This document shows, piece after piece, positions 18,152 to 27,610 of a stretch of DNA of 64,000 nucleotides. The stretch's first letter is position 1, and each line of letters opens with the position of its first letter. The notes under the pieces were generated by a model, which had not been told where the DNA came from, did no database searches, and worked only from the letters and a program-made list of their open reading frames with translations. The stretch is from Streptomyces neyagawaensis (GTDB taxonomy: Bacteria > Actinomycetota > Actinomycetes > Streptomycetales > Streptomycetaceae): assembly GCF_023516595.1 (NCBI RefSeq), contig NZ_JAMGBG010000019.1, positions 218,843 to 282,842 of the forward strand, given 5' to 3'. A program made the position numbers and the translations under genes.

Positions 18152-19420
18152 GTGCGTCGCCGTCTCATCCAGTCCACCCTCGCCGTGGTCCTCGTGGTCA
18201 TCGCGGTCTTCGGCGTCTCCCTCGTCATCGTCGAGACGCGGACGATCAGCAACAGCGCCCAGGAACGCGTGGAGTCCGAGGCGGTCCAGCTGACCAGCAT
18301 CGTGGACAGCCGGATCATCGGCGACGAGCGGATCACCGTCGAGGTCCTGGAGGACCAGGTCGGCGACGACCGCTACGCGCGCATCCAGATCCCCGGCCAG
18401 CGCACGATCGAGATCGGCGTGAAGCCCGTCGGCGACGTCATCCGCCACGAGGCCAAGGGCGAGAAGGACGAGGTCGTCACCGTCGAGGAGTCCCGCTCGG
18501 CGGTCAGCCGCGAGGTCGGCCGCACGCTGCTGATCATCGCTGCGGTCGCCCTGCTCGCCGTCGTCGCCGCGGTCCTCCTCGCCGTACGGCAGGCCAACCG
18601 CCTCGCCTCCCCGCTCACCGACCTCGCCGAGACCGCCGAGCGCCTCGGCTCCGGCGACCCCCGCCCCCGGCACAAGCGGTACGGCGTCCCCGAGCTGGAC
18701 CGGGTCGCGGACGTCCTCGACGCCTCCGCCGAGCGCATCGGCCGCATGCTGACCGCCGAGCGGCGCCTCGCCGCCGACGCGTCCCACCAGCTGCGCACGC
18801 CGCTGACCGCGCTGTCGATGCGGCTGGAGGAGATCACGCTCACCGACGACCCGGCCACGGTGAAGGAGGAGGCGCACATCGCGCTCGCCCAGGTCGAGCG
18901 GCTGACGGACGTCGTGGAGCGGCTCCTGACGAACTCCCGCGACCCGCGCAACGGCTCCGCCGTCGCGTTCGAGCTGGACGAGGTCATCAAGCAGCAGCTG
19001 GAGGAGTGGCGCCCCGCCTACCGCAGCGCCGGCCGCGCCATCGTCAGCTCTGGCAAACGGCACCTCCAGGCCGTGGGCACGCCGGGTGCGGTCGCGCAGG
19101 TGCTGGCCGCGCTGATCGAGAACTCGCTGATGCACGGCGGCGGCACGGTGGCGCTGCGCACCCGTGTCACCGGCAACCAGGCGGTCATCGAGGTCACCGA
19201 CGAGGGGCCAGGCGTCCCCGCCGACCTCGGGGCGCGGATCTTCGAGCGGGCGATCAGCGGGCGGAACTCCACGGGGATCGGGCTGGCCGTCGCACGCGAC
19301 CTCGCGGAGGCGGACGGCGGACGTCTGGAGATGCTCCAGGCCCAGCCCCCGGTCTTCGGCCTGTTCCTGTCACGCACCCCGGTGAGAACCCCGGCCGGCG
19401 ACGACCGGCCCGTGCGGTAG
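18152..19420 (+). CDS. Membrane sensor histidine kinase
   Basis: 422 residues. Transmembrane helices lie near residues 7-29 and 128-150, with an extracellular sensor of about 95 residues between them. A HAMP linker follows (RQANRLASPLTDLAETAERLG), then the HisKA H-box ADASHQLRTPLTALSMRLEE, the N-box ALIENSLMHGGG, G1 EVTDEGPGVPAD and G2 GRNSTGIGLAVARDLAEA. The start at GTG 18152 follows GGAGGG by five bases; the frame stays open back into the MITE but that part is not protein-like. It is the likely partner of the regulator at 17197, though now about 280 bases away because of the insertion. Confidence 0.93.
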   Translation: MRRRLIQSTLAVVLVVIAVFGVSLVIVETRTISNSAQERVESEAVQLTSIVDSRIIGDERITVEVLEDQVGDDRYARIQIPGQRTIEIGVKPVGDVIRHEAKGEKDEVVTVEESRSAVSREVGRTLLIIAAVALLAVVAAVLLAVRQANRLASPLTDLAETAERLGSGDPRPRHKRYGVPELDRVADVLDASAERIGRMLTAERRLAADASHQLRTPLTALSMRLEEITLTDDPATVKEEAHIALAQVERLTDVVERLLTNSRDPRNGSAVAFELDEVIKQQLEEWRPAYRSAGRAIVSSGKRHLQAVGTPGAVAQVLAALIENSLMHGGGTVALRTRVTGNQAVIEVTDEGPGVPADLGARIFERAISGRNSTGIGLAVARDLAEADGGRLEMLQAQPPVFGLFLSRTPVRTPAGDDRPVR

Positions 19421-19449
19421 GAGCGACAGAGGGCGAGTCCCTGGGGCCT

Positions 19450-19647
19450 CTAGGGCCCTTCTGATGGATCTCCGCGGCGTCGCGACGCCCGGCACGCTCC
19501 CCCAAGCTCTTCGAGCAGGGGTACCCCCACTCGCCGCACCGGACTAAAGCCCTGGTGGCTCCGCTACGAGGGCCTCCGCGCGGCATACCGAGAGCACGCA
19601 CCGAACGCCGCTCCTTCTCCCACGGAGATCCATCACAAGGGCCCTAG
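19450..19647. mobile_element. MITE-like element, family B, at the gtrA-type gene's stop codon
   Basis: Terminal inverted repeats GGGCCCTTCTGATGGATC, continuing TCCG (19453-19474), match the complement of 19623-19644 with one mismatch. Both ends sit in CTAG (19450-19453 and 19644-19647), giving a CTAG or TA target duplication. The right-hand CTAG supplies the TAG stop of the GtrA gene on the minus strand. About 190 bp, no reading frame of note. Sequences like the internal GCTCCCCCAAGCTCTTCGAG are familiar from many Streptomyces intergenic regions. Confidence 0.83.
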
Positions 19648-20210
19648 CGCCGGCCGTCCGGGCGCTTGCCCGGGCCGCCTGCGGTCAGCGCGGGCGGGTG
19701 GGCGGCTCCCGCCTCCAGGAACGATTCCGCGCTCGCCACCGCCTCGCGGGCGGGCAGGGCACGGAACACCCACGTGCGGTACGACCAGAAGCGGAAGAGG
19801 GTCGCGACGGCGATGCCGAGGAACTTGAAGATGTTGCTCTGCAGCGGGCTGTCCCAGCCGAAACCGTAGGTCGCGGTGTAGAGGACGCCGTTCTCGACGA
19901 CCAGGCCCACCGCGCTGAACAGCAGGAAGAGGCTGAGCTCCTTCGTCCGGCCGCTCTTGTCGCGGTCCCGATAGGTGAAGTAGCGGAACCCCACGTAGTT
20001 GAAGGCGATGGCGACGACGGTGGCGATCACACTGGCCCGGACGACCTGGAGGTCGGTGGTGTGCCGTACGAGGTTGAACACGGCGAGGTTCACCAGCAGC
20101 CCGGCACCGCCCACCGCACCGAACTTGGCGACCTCGCGGACGAGGAGGTCGATCCGTCGGCGCAGGACGCCGCGGGGCTTCGGCTGAGGCCCCGAGGTGG
20201 TGCTTCCCAT
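19644..20210 (-). CDS. GtrA-family membrane protein
   Basis: 188 residues with four predicted transmembrane helices (from about residue 28 to 150). Family features are VAKFGAVGGAGLLVNLAVFNLV in helix 1, VVAIAFNYVGFRYFTYRD, and KFLGIAVATLFRFWSYRTWVF in helix 4. GtrA proteins are thought to flip or help use lipid-linked sugars during wall or O-antigen decoration. I chose the start MGSTTSGPQ at 20210, with GGGGG upstream; the frame remains open further back. It is divergent from purK, an arrangement also known in mycobacteria. The stop codon lies in the target duplication of MITE B. Confidence 0.85.
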   Translation of the reverse strand: MGSTTSGPQPKPRGVLRRRIDLLVREVAKFGAVGGAGLLVNLAVFNLVRHTTDLQVVRASVIATVVAIAFNYVGFRYFTYRDRDKSGRTKELSLFLLFSAVGLVVENGVLYTATYGFGWDSPLQSNIFKFLGIAVATLFRFWSYRTWVFRALPAREAVASAESFLEAGAAHPPALTAGGPGKRPDGRR

Positions 20211-20442
20211 CGTCTGCCGGCCCCCGTCGCTCGGTGGTCTGTCGTACCCCGGTCGGTACCCGGTCGGGTCCTGTCGGTCCGAAAACAGTTGATCTTCGAT
20301 CGAAATCCACTGGTTCCGCCATGCTAACCAGCGCCCCCGGGCAACGCCTGTGCAGCACCTCACAGGGGCCGCCGACGCAGCGGAAGGGGGCGGAAACCGG
20401 ACACCGGGGAGTGGCCGATTCCATGGCCGATACTCTGGGGGT

Positions 20443-21582
20443 GTGACGTTCCCGGTAGTCGGCATGGTCGGCGGCGGTCAGCTCGCTCGTATGACGCACG
20501 AGGCTGGCATCCCGCTCGGCATCAGGTTCAAGCTCCTCAGTGACACCCTTCAGGACTCCGCGGCCCAGGTCGTCGGTGATGTCGTCGTCGGCGACTACCG
20601 CGATCTGGAGACGCTGCGTGCGTTCGCGCAGGGCTGCGACGTGATCACCTTCGATCACGAACACGTACCCACCGAGCACCTCCGGGCGCTGGAGGCGGAC
20701 GGCATCCCCGTACGCCCGGGCCCGGACGCCCTCGTGCACGCCCAGGACAAGGGCGTGATGCGGGCGAGGCTCGACGCGATCGGCGTGCCCTGCCCGAGGC
20801 ACCGCATCGTCGCCGACCCGGCGGACGTGGCGGCCTTCGCGGCGGAGGGCGATGGTTTTCCGGTCATCCTCAAGACCGTCCGCGGCGGCTACGACGGCAA
20901 GGGCGTGTGGGTCGTCCGCTCCGTCGAGGACGCCGCCGAGCCGTTCCGCGCCGGAGTTCCCGTCCTCGCCGAGGAGAAGGTCGACTTCGTACGGGAGCTC
21001 GCCGCCAACGTCGTCCGGTCCCCGCACGGCCAGGCCGTGGCCTACCCGGTCGTGGAGTCCCGGCAGGTCGACGGGGTGTGCGACACCGTGATCGCCCCGG
21101 CGCCCGACCTCGACCCGGCCCTCGCCCTCCAGGCGGAGGAGATGGCCCTGCGCATCGCCAAGGAACTGGACGTCGTCGGCCACCTCGCCGTCGAGCTGTT
21201 CCAGACCCGCGACGGCCGCATCCTGGTCAACGAGCTGGCCATGCGCCCCCACAACTCCGGCCACTGGAGCCAGGACGGCGCGGTCACCTCGCAGTTCGCC
21301 AACCATGTCCGGGCCGTCCTGGACCTCCCGCTCGGCGACCCGCGCCCCCGCGCGAAGTGGACCGTCATGGTCAACGTCCTCGGCGGCGACTACCCGGACA
21401 TGTACTCGGCGTATCTGCACTGCATGGCCCGCGACCCCCAGCTCAAGATCCACATGTACGGCAAGGACGTGAAGCCCGGCCGCAAGGTCGGTCACGTGAA
21501 CACCTACGGCGACGACCTCGACGACGTGCTGGAGCGCGCCCGTCACGCCGCCGGATACCTGAGAGGCACGATCACCGAATGA
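20443..21582 (+). CDS. purK: 5-(carboxyamino)imidazole ribonucleotide synthase
   Basis: Uses ATP and bicarbonate to carboxylate aminoimidazole ribonucleotide in purine synthesis. The 379-residue ATP-grasp protein starts [13 protein letters not shown], has the ATP-grasp segment [16 protein letters not shown], the metal-ligand region [16 protein letters not shown], and ends with the PurK C-domain. Start is GTG 20443 without a clear ribosome site; TACTCT about ten bases upstream might be a -10 box for a leaderless message. The stop overlaps the start of purE (ATGA). Confidence 0.95.
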   Translation: MTFPVVGMVGGGQLARMTHEAGIPLGIRFKLLSDTLQDSAAQVVGDVVVGDYRDLETLRAFAQGCDVITFDHEHVPTEHLRALEADGIPVRPGPDALVHAQDKGVMRARLDAIGVPCPRHRIVADPADVAAFAAEGDGFPVILKTVRGGYDGKGVWVVRSVEDAAEPFRAGVPVLAEEKVDFVRELAANVVRSPHGQAVAYPVVESRQVDGVCDTVIAPAPDLDPALALQAEEMALRIAKELDVVGHLAVELFQTRDGRILVNELAMRPHNSGHWSQDGAVTSQFANHVRAVLDLPLGDPRPRAKWTVMVNVLGGDYPDMYSAYLHCMARDPQLKIHMYGKDVKPGRKVGHVNTYGDDLDDVLERARHAAGYLRGTITE

Positions 21583-22100
21583 GCCCGGTCGTAGGCATTG
21601 TCATGGGGTCGGACTCCGACTGGCCCGTCATGGAGGCCGCCGCGCAGGCCCTCGACGAGTTCGAGATCGACTACGAGGTCGACGTGGTCTCCGCGCACCG
21701 CATGCCGCGCGAGATGGTCGCCTACGGCGAGGAGGCCGCGGACCGGGGCCTCAAGGTGATCATCGCCGGGGCGGGCGGCGCCGCCCATCTGCCCGGCATG
21801 CTCGCCTCCGTGACCCCGCTGCCGGTCATCGGTGTGCCCGTACCGCTGAAGTACCTCGACGGCATGGACTCGCTGCTGTCGATCGTGCAGATGCCGGCCG
21901 GGGTGCCCGTCGCGACCGTGTCCGTGGCCGGCGCGCGCAACGCCGGACTGCTCGCCGCCCGCATCCTCGCCACCCAGGACGAGGAACTCCTCGGCCGGAT
22001 GCGGGAGTTCCAGCAGGAACTGAACGACCAGGCCACCGAGAAGGGCAAGCGCCTGCGCAACAAGGTCGAGGGCTCGGGCGGCTTCGGCTTCGGCAAGTGA
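21579..22100 (+). CDS. purE: N5-carboxyaminoimidazole ribonucleotide mutase
   Basis: Rearranges the PurK product to 4-carboxy-aminoimidazole ribonucleotide. The 173-residue protein is class I Pur[15 protein letters not shown] at the N-terminus, [11 protein letters not shown] with the catalytic histidine, and [16 protein letters not shown]. It overlaps purK by four bases and so is co-translated with it. Normal length and no unusual features apart from a glycine-rich last ten residues. Confidence 0.95.
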   Translation: MSPVVGIVMGSDSDWPVMEAAAQALDEFEIDYEVDVVSAHRMPREMVAYGEEAADRGLKVIIAGAGGAAHLPGMLASVTPLPVIGVPVPLKYLDGMDSLLSIVQMPAGVPVATVSVAGARNAGLLAARILATQDEELLGRMREFQQELNDQATEKGKRLRNKVEGSGGFGFGK

Positions 22101-22199
22101 CGCACCACTGACCGCGAGAGCCGCGACGACCCGGGCGACCGGGAGGACGGGGGAGTACGGCAAGTGACGGGGACGACGGGGGAAGAGGAAGTGACCGGG

Positions 22200-23396
22200 A
22201 TGACGGGGACGGGTTCGCTGGAGGAGGCCCGGGAGCTGCTGCGCGAGTTCCCGATCGCCGACGGGCACAACGACCTGCCGTGGGCGCTGCGTCAACAGGT
22301 CCGCTACGACCTGGGCGCCCGCGACATCGCCACCGACCAGAGCGCCTATCTGCACACCGACCTCGCCCGGCTGGGCGCCGGCGGCGTCGGCGCCCAGTTC
22401 TGGTCGGTGTACGTGCCCTCGAACTCCGCGTTCCTGCCGGGCGCCGTCCCCGCCACCCTCGAACAGATCGACTGCGTACGGCAGCTGATCGACCGTTACC
22501 CGGCGCGGCTGCGGTCCGCGCTGACCGCCGCCGACATGGAGGCGGCCCGTACCGAGGGCCGTATCGCCTCCCTGATGGGCGCCGAGGGCGGTCACTCCAT
22601 CGACAACTCCCTCGCGACGCTACGCGCGTTGTACGCGCTCGGCGTCCGCTACATGACGCTCACCCACAACGACAACATCGCCTGGGCGGACTCCGCGACC
22701 GACGAACCGGCCGTCGGCGGCCTGTCCGCCTTCGGCCGCGCCGTCGTCGGTGAGATGAACCGCGAGGGCATGCTCGTCGACCTCTCCCACGTGGCCGCGA
22801 CCACCATGCGCGACGCGCTGGACGCCTCGGCCGCACCGGTGATCTTCTCCCACTCCTCGTCGCGGGCCGTCTGCGACCACCCCCGCAACATCCCGGACGA
22901 CGTCCTCGAACGCCTCCCCGCCAACGGGGGAGTGGCGATGGTGACCTTCGTACCGAAGTTCGTCCTCCAGGCCGCCGTCGACTGGACCGCCGCCGCCGAC
23001 GAGAACATGCGCGCCCACGGCCTCCACCACCTCGACACCACCCCCGAGGCCATGCGGGTCCACCGCGAGTTCGAGGAGCGCAACCCGCGCCCCGTCGCCA
23101 CGGTCGCCACGGTCGCCGACCACCTCGACCACATGCGCGAGGTCGCCGGCGTCGACCACCTCGGCATCGGCGGCGACTACGACGGCACCGCCTTCACCCC
23201 GGACGGCCTGAACGACGTCTCCGGCTACCCGAACCTGATCGCCGAGCTCCTCGACCGCGGCTGGTCCCGGACCGACCTCGCCAAGCTCACCTGGCGCAAC
23301 GCGGTCCGTGTGCTGGGCGCCGCCGAGGACGTCGCCCGCGACCTGAAGTCCCGTACGGCCCCGTCGAACGCGACCCTGGAGCAGCTGGACGGGTGA
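22200..23396 (+). CDS. Zn-dependent dipeptidase, renal dipeptidase type (M19)
   Basis: Hydrolyses dipeptides, often with a D-residue at the C-side; its streptomycete homologue has been characterised structurally as a close bacterial relative of human renal dipeptidase. The metal ligands are intact: ADGHNDLPW (His and Asp), [10 protein letters not shown] (bridging Glu), LVDLSHVA and [11 protein letters not shown] (two His), and GIGGDYDG (Asp). Length 398 residues from ATG 22200. In-frame GTG codons at 22191 and 22164 are possible alternative starts. It lies about 100 bases after purE, and a degenerate paralogue follows. Confidence 0.93.
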   Translation: MTGTGSLEEARELLREFPIADGHNDLPWALRQQVRYDLGARDIATDQSAYLHTDLARLGAGGVGAQFWSVYVPSNSAFLPGAVPATLEQIDCVRQLIDRYPARLRSALTAADMEAARTEGRIASLMGAEGGHSIDNSLATLRALYALGVRYMTLTHNDNIAWADSATDEPAVGGLSAFGRAVVGEMNREGMLVDLSHVAATTMRDALDASAAPVIFSHSSSRAVCDHPRNIPDDVLERLPANGGVAMVTFVPKFVLQAAVDWTAAADENMRAHGLHHLDTTPEAMRVHREFEERNPRPVATVATVADHLDHMREVAGVDHLGIGGDYDGTAFTPDGLNDVSGYPNLIAELLDRGWSRTDLAKLTWRNAVRVLGAAEDVARDLKSRTAPSNATLEQLDG

Positions 23397-23535
23397 CACC
23401 CGGCCGGTGGTACGGCCCCTCGTCCGGCGAGGACGGGCGGCCGTACCCCCGAACGCCGCACCCACCAGGAATCCGGGCGGCACCCGTGGCACGGTGACGG
23501 TGACTGCGTTCACCGACCGGGTACGGAGGTCCGCC

Positions 23536-24777
23536 ATGGCAGACCTGCAGGACGAACTGCAAGCGACAGCGGAGGCGGGGCGGCTCGACGCCCCCGCGAA
23601 GCGGAAGCCGAAGCCGAGCCGTCGGTTCGGGGCGGCCGAGCCGATAGCCCCGCCGGACGGCACCACCGAGCCCGGCACCACCGAGCCCGGCACCGCCGAC
23701 GGTGCGAAGGCTCCCGAGGCCGCCCCGGAGGCCGCCGGGCGGCTCGCGGACCCGGAGGGCGCCGAGCAGTCGGACGGGCTGGAGGAGGCGCACGCCTTCC
23801 TCGCCGACCACCCCGTGGCCGACGGCTACAGCGGGCTGCCGTGGGTGCTGCGCCACCTGCCCTGGTACGAACTGGAACTCGGCGAGAGCGGCGTGGACAC
23901 GGATGTGCCGCGGATGCGCGAGGGACACATCGGCGCCCTGTTCTGGTCGCTGCACCTGTCCGAGCCGCTGACCGGCGACCGGGCCGTCGGCGCCTCCCTG
24001 GAGCAGCTGGACCTGGTCCACAAGGCCGTCGAAGCCGACCCCGAGCATCTGCGACTGGTCCGCACCGCGGGCGAGGTCACCGACGCCCGCAACCGCGGTC
24101 GCGTCGCCATCCTGCTCGGCCCCGCCGGCGCCCCGGCCCTCGGTGACTCCCTCGCCATTCTGCGCGCCCTGCACGCGCTCGGCCTGAAGGCCCTCACTCT
24201 CGCCGGTGTCTCCTGGGCGAGCGAGGCCGGGCTCAGCCGGTTCGGCGAGGAGGTGGTCCGCGAGATGAACCGCGTGGGCGTCCTCGCCGACCTCTCCGGC
24301 GCCTCCGAACAGACGATCCGCCGGACCCTCGCGGTCTCCCGCGCCCCGGTCCTGTGCACCCGCTCGGCGGCCCACGCCCTGCGCCCCCACCCCGCGAACC
24401 TCAGCGACGACCTGCTGGCCGCGCTGGGCGAGGCGCACGGCCTGTGCATGGTGCCGCTCACCTCCGAGCAGACCGGCCCCTCCGTGCGCGACGTCGCCGA
24501 CCACCTCGACCACGTCCGCTCGATCGCCGGCCCCCAGAGCGTCGGCCTCTCCGGCACCTACGACTCCGGCGCCGCCCACCCCGAGGACCTCATCGACGCC
24601 TCCTGCTACCCGCACCTCGTCGCCGAGCTCCTCCACCGCGGCTGGTCCCACGACGACCTCGCCCTGCTCACCTGGGGCAACGTCCAACGCGTCCTGCGCA
24701 GCGCCGACTTCACGGCGCGAGCGGCCCGGGACCGCCGCGAGGCCTCGACGGCGCGGATCGCCGACCTGGACGGCTGA
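23536..24777 (+). CDS. Dipeptidase paralogue lacking the metal-binding residues (pseudoenzyme)
   Basis: 413 residues. An N-terminal low-complexity segment of about 75 residues (repeat TEPGTTEPGT) precedes an M19 barrel aligned end to end with the upstream dipeptidase. Every ligand position is changed: DGHNDLPW reads [16 protein letters not shown] reads LGPAGAPA, DLSHVA reads [15 protein letters not shown] reads CTRSAAHAL and GGDYDG reads SGTYDS. The gene has a good ribosome site (GGAGG), normal codon use and no frame break, so the protein is probably made but cannot be a normal zinc dipeptidase. A binding or regulatory role is possible. Confidence 0.85.
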   Translation: MADLQDELQATAEAGRLDAPAKRKPKPSRRFGAAEPIAPPDGTTEPGTTEPGTADGAKAPEAAPEAAGRLADPEGAEQSDGLEEAHAFLADHPVADGYSGLPWVLRHLPWYELELGESGVDTDVPRMREGHIGALFWSLHLSEPLTGDRAVGASLEQLDLVHKAVEADPEHLRLVRTAGEVTDARNRGRVAILLGPAGAPALGDSLAILRALHALGLKALTLAGVSWASEAGLSRFGEEVVREMNRVGVLADLSGASEQTIRRTLAVSRAPVLCTRSAAHALRPHPANLSDDLLAALGEAHGLCMVPLTSEQTGPSVRDVADHLDHVRSIAGPQSVGLSGTYDSGAAHPEDLIDASCYPHLVAELLHRGWSHDDLALLTWGNVQRVLRSADFTARAARDRREASTARIADLDG

Positions 24778-24784
24778 CACCGGA

Positions 24785-24824
24785 GGTGAGGGCCTGACCG
24801 GGCGACAGCCCCCGGGCCCTCACC
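24785..24824 (+). terminator. Terminator after the dipeptidase pair
   Basis: GGTGAGGGCC (24785-24794) pairs with GGCCCTCACC (24815-24824), loop of 20 bases rich in G and C, directly after the pseudodipeptidase gene. Confidence 0.6.
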
Positions 24825-24891
24825 GGCCGAGCACGAAGCCGGGCCGGCCCGGCCCACTGGCCGGACCTCACGCTCGTATCAGTACCCGCCC

Positions 24892-25254
24892 TCAGGCACG
24901 GCACAGGCAGAACGGATGCCCCGCCGGGTCGGCGTACACCCGGAAGCCCCGCTCCCGGTCCGTCGTGTCCAGCGGCTTCGCCCCGAGCGCCAGTACCTCC
25001 TTCTCCGCCGCGTCCATGTCCTCCACGTTCACGTCGAGATGGAACTGCTGCGAACGCGACGGCGACGGCCACTCGGGCGGCACGAAGTCCGGCGCCTGCT
25101 GGAACGCCAGCCGGACACCCGCGTCCGGCACCCTCAGATCCACCCAGTCGCCCTCACCCGAGACCTCCCCGCCGACCAGCTCGGCGTAGAACCCGGCGAG
25201 CGCGGCCGGGTCGGGACAGTCCAGGACGACGACATCCAGCTTGGCGATGGCCAT
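24892..25254 (-). CDS. VOC (glyoxalase/bleomycin-resistance-like) family protein
   Basis: 120 residues, one complete vicinal-oxygen-chelate domain made of two beta-alpha-beta-beta-beta units: KLDVVVLDCPDPAALAGFYA begins the first and FHLDVNVEDMDAAEKEV the second, ending VYADPAGHPFCLCRA. Start at ATG 25254 with GAAGGAGA upstream. Such small proteins bind or modify small ligands, and the substrate cannot be read from sequence. It shares its promoter region with the divergent CGNR regulator, which is the likely controller. Confidence 0.85.
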   Translation of the reverse strand: MAIAKLDVVVLDCPDPAALAGFYAELVGGEVSGEGDWVDLRVPDAGVRLAFQQAPDFVPPEWPSPSRSQQFHLDVNVEDMDAAEKEVLALGAKPLDTTDRERGFRVYADPAGHPFCLCRA

Positions 25255-25280
25255 GACTGCTCTCCTTCGCTCTGCGATCC

Positions 25281-25317
25281 GGTTACCCGTAGAGGCGGGT
25301 AACCAGTAACGGTTACT
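25281..25317. promoter_or_regulatory. Operator candidate between VOC and CGNR genes
   Basis: A perfect inverted repeat GGTTACCCG (25281-25289) / CGGGTAACC (25296-25304) is followed immediately by a second perfect palindrome AGTAAC-G-GTTACT (25305-25317). A further half-site GGTAAC occurs at 25335-25340 after a TATAGG (25329-25334) box. Repeated GTTAC half-sites across a divergent promoter suggest a dimeric regulator controlling both genes. Confidence 0.65.
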
Positions 25318-25364
25318 GCATGCTTCCCTATAGGCGGTAACGTCGCAAGCATGAGGTCGCACGC

Positions 25365-25871
25365 ATGAGTGAGAGAGTGCCCGCACCCGGCGGCCTGGCA
25401 CTCGTCGAGAGCCTGGTGAACACGCTGGACCTGGAGTCGGGCGCCGACGCCCTCGACACCCCGGAGGGCCGGGCCCGCCTCGCCCTGACCGCGGCCGAGG
25501 ACCTCGCGGACGTACGGGAACTGCGGGAGTCGCTCCGGGCCGTCTGCCTCGCGCACGCGGGACACCCGCCGCACCGCGCGGTGACCCCGCTCGGTGACCT
25601 GCTGGCGGCGGCGCCGCTCGTCGTCGACGTCCGCGCCGACGACGGCTCGGCGAGCCTGCGCCCCGCCGCCGATCCCGCTCTCCTGCTCGCCCGCGTGGCC
25701 GCGGCCGTCGCCGAGGCCCTCACGGCGGGCACCTGGCAGCGCCTCAAGGCGTGCGAGGCCGCCGACTGCCACTGGGCGTACTACGACCGCAGCCCCGCCG
25801 GGCGCGGCCGCTGGTGCTCGATGCAAGTGTGCGGAGCCCGCGCGAAGATGCGCCGCTACCGCGCCAAGTGA
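25365..25871 (+). CDS. CGNR zinc-finger / ABATE-domain putative transcriptional regulator
   Basis: 168 residues. The N-terminal ABATE-type domain (GGLALVESLVNTLDLESG and RESLRAVCLAH) is followed by a C-terminal zinc-finger with four cysteines: KACEAADCHWAYYDRSPAGR, then WCSMQVCGARAKMRRYR. The hallmark CGNR here reads CGAR. These proteins are predicted stress-linked transcription regulators. It is divergent from a VOC gene across a palindromic operator region, as expected for autoregulation. Start ATG 25365 has GAGGT seven bases upstream. Ligand and targets unknown. Confidence 0.85.
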   Translation: MSERVPAPGGLALVESLVNTLDLESGADALDTPEGRARLALTAAEDLADVRELRESLRAVCLAHAGHPPHRAVTPLGDLLAAAPLVVDVRADDGSASLRPAADPALLLARVAAAVAEALTAGTWQRLKACEAADCHWAYYDRSPAGRGRWCSMQVCGARAKMRRYRAK

Positions 25872-25973
25872 GCCGGCCGAGTGAGGTGGATGAGCCGGAC
25901 ATCACCCCATGAGTCACCGGTGAAGTAAGCGCTTCGCACCCACGGGGGACCGGAACGGTGGAGAATGAGCACA

Positions 25974-26014
25974 GACGCCGTTCCGGCCGACTGAGCCTCG
26001 GCCGGAACGGCGTC
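25974..26014. terminator. Strong bidirectional terminator
   Basis: Perfect 17-base arms GACGCCGTTCCGGCCGA (25974-25990) and TCGGCCGGAACGGCGTC (25998-26014), seven-base loop, between the convergent CGNR and ugd genes. Confidence 0.88.
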
Positions 26015-26078
26015 GCCCGCTACCGGCCCGGTCGAACTCCGGGCCCGTCGTGGCCCGGAAACGGGCCCGGCCCCCGGG

Positions 26079-27422
26079 TCAGGCCGTCGGCCGGCCCATC
26101 GCGCGGTAGGTCCAGCCGGCCCGGCGCCACAGCTCCGGGTCCAGGGCGTTGCGGCCGTCCAGCACCAGCCGCCGGGAGGCGACCTCGCCCAGCGCCTGCG
26201 GGTCCAGCTCCCGGAACTCGCGCCACTCCGTCAGGTGCAGCACGATGTCGGCACCCCGCACGGCCTCCAGCGCCGAGTCGGCGTACCCGAGCGTCGGGAA
26301 CAGTCGGCGCGCGTTGTCCATGCCCTTCGGGTCGTAGACCGTGACCTGTCCGCCCTGGAGGTGGATCTGGCCGGCCACGTTGAGCGCGGGGGAGTCCCGT
26401 ACGTCGTCGGAGTCCGGCTTGAAGGTCGCGCCCAGCACGGCGACCCGCCTGCCCAGGAAGGGGCCGCCGCCCAGCGCCTGCCGGGCCAGCTCCACCATCT
26501 GACCGCGCTGCCGCATGTTGATGGAGTCGATCTCGCGCAGGAACGTCAGCGCCTGGTCGGCGCCCAGTTCACCGGCGCGGGCCATGAACGCCCGGATGTC
26601 CTTCGGCAGACACCCGCCGCCGAACCCGATGCCCGCCCGCAGGAACTTCCGCCCGATCCGGTCGTCGTGCCCGATGGCCTCCGCCAGCTTCGCGACATCG
26701 CCCCCGGCGGCCTCGCAGACCTCGGCCATGGCGTTGATGAAGGAGATCTTGGTGGCGAGGAAGGAGTTCGCGGAGGTCTTCACCAGCTCGGCGGTCGGGA
26801 AGTCGGTGACGACGAACGGGGAGCCCTCCTCGACCGGCGTCGCGTACACCTCGCGCAGCAGCTTCTCGGCCGTCTCGCTGCGGACGCCCACCACGATCCG
26901 GTCCGGGTGCAGCGTGTCGTTCACGGCGAAACCCTCGCGCAGGAACTCCGGGTTCCAGGCCAGCTCTGCGTCCGCCCCCGCCGGGGCGTGCTCGGCGAGA
27001 TACGCGGCCAGCCGGTCTGCGGAGCCCACCGGCACGGTCGACTTGCCCACGACCAGGGCCGGGCCCGTCAGATGCGGGGCGAGCGAGGCGAAGGCCGCGT
27101 CGACGTACGACATGTCGCAGGCGTACTCGCCGTGCCGCTGCGGGGTGTTCACACACACGAAGTGGACGTCGCCGAAGGCCGCGACCTCCGCGTAGTCCGT
27201 CGTGAAGCGCAGCCGCCCGGTGGAGCCCTCGATCCCGGCGACGTGCCGACGCAGCAGCTCCTCCAGACCCGGCTCGTACATCGGGACCTCGCCCCGGCGC
27301 AGTATGTCGATCTTCTCTTCGACGACATCGAGCCCGAGCACCTCGAATCCCAGCTCGGCCATGGCCGCGGCGTGGGTCGCGCCGAGATAGCCGGTGCCGA
27401 TCACGGTGATCTTGAGGGCCAT
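26079..27422 (-). CDS. ugd: UDP-glucose 6-dehydrogenase
   Basis: Oxidises UDP-glucose to UDP-glucuronate with NAD, supplying acidic sugars for wall or capsule polymers. The 447 residues start with the Rossmann motif VIGTGYLGATHA and include GKSTVPVGS, AWNPEFLREG, and GFGGGCLPKD with the catalytic cysteine at residue 271. The C-terminal domain includes GATFKPDSDDVRDSPAL. Ribosome site CAGGAGC lies before the ATG. It is monocistronic here and lies near LCP and glycosyltransferase genes, which fits a cell-wall role. Confidence 0.93.
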   Translation of the reverse strand: MALKITVIGTGYLGATHAAAMAELGFEVLGLDVVEEKIDILRRGEVPMYEPGLEELLRRHVAGIEGSTGRLRFTTDYAEVAAFGDVHFVCVNTPQRHGEYACDMSYVDAAFASLAPHLTGPALVVGKSTVPVGSADRLAAYLAEHAPAGADAELAWNPEFLREGFAVNDTLHPDRIVVGVRSETAEKLLREVYATPVEEGSPFVVTDFPTAELVKTSANSFLATKISFINAMAEVCEAAGGDVAKLAEAIGHDDRIGRKFLRAGIGFGGGCLPKDIRAFMARAGELGADQALTFLREIDSINMRQRGQMVELARQALGGGPFLGRRVAVLGATFKPDSDDVRDSPALNVAGQIHLQGGQVTVYDPKGMDNARRLFPTLGYADSALEAVRGADIVLHLTEWREFRELDPQALGEVASRRLVLDGRNALDPELWRRAGWTYRAMGRPTA

Positions 27423-27610
27423 GGATGCTCCTGGGACGTACGGCCGTGGGTGCGCCGCGACGTGCGCGGCGGGTGCGCTGCCTGAGCATAGTCGGGGCGT
27501 GTCCGGGCCTCTCGCCGGGCAGATTCCCCCTGGGTGCCGTCACCGGCCCCGCATCTGTCGCCAAGCTCACGTATCTCTCGCATGGGCAGGCCCTTTAAAA
27601 TTTGAGTTAC

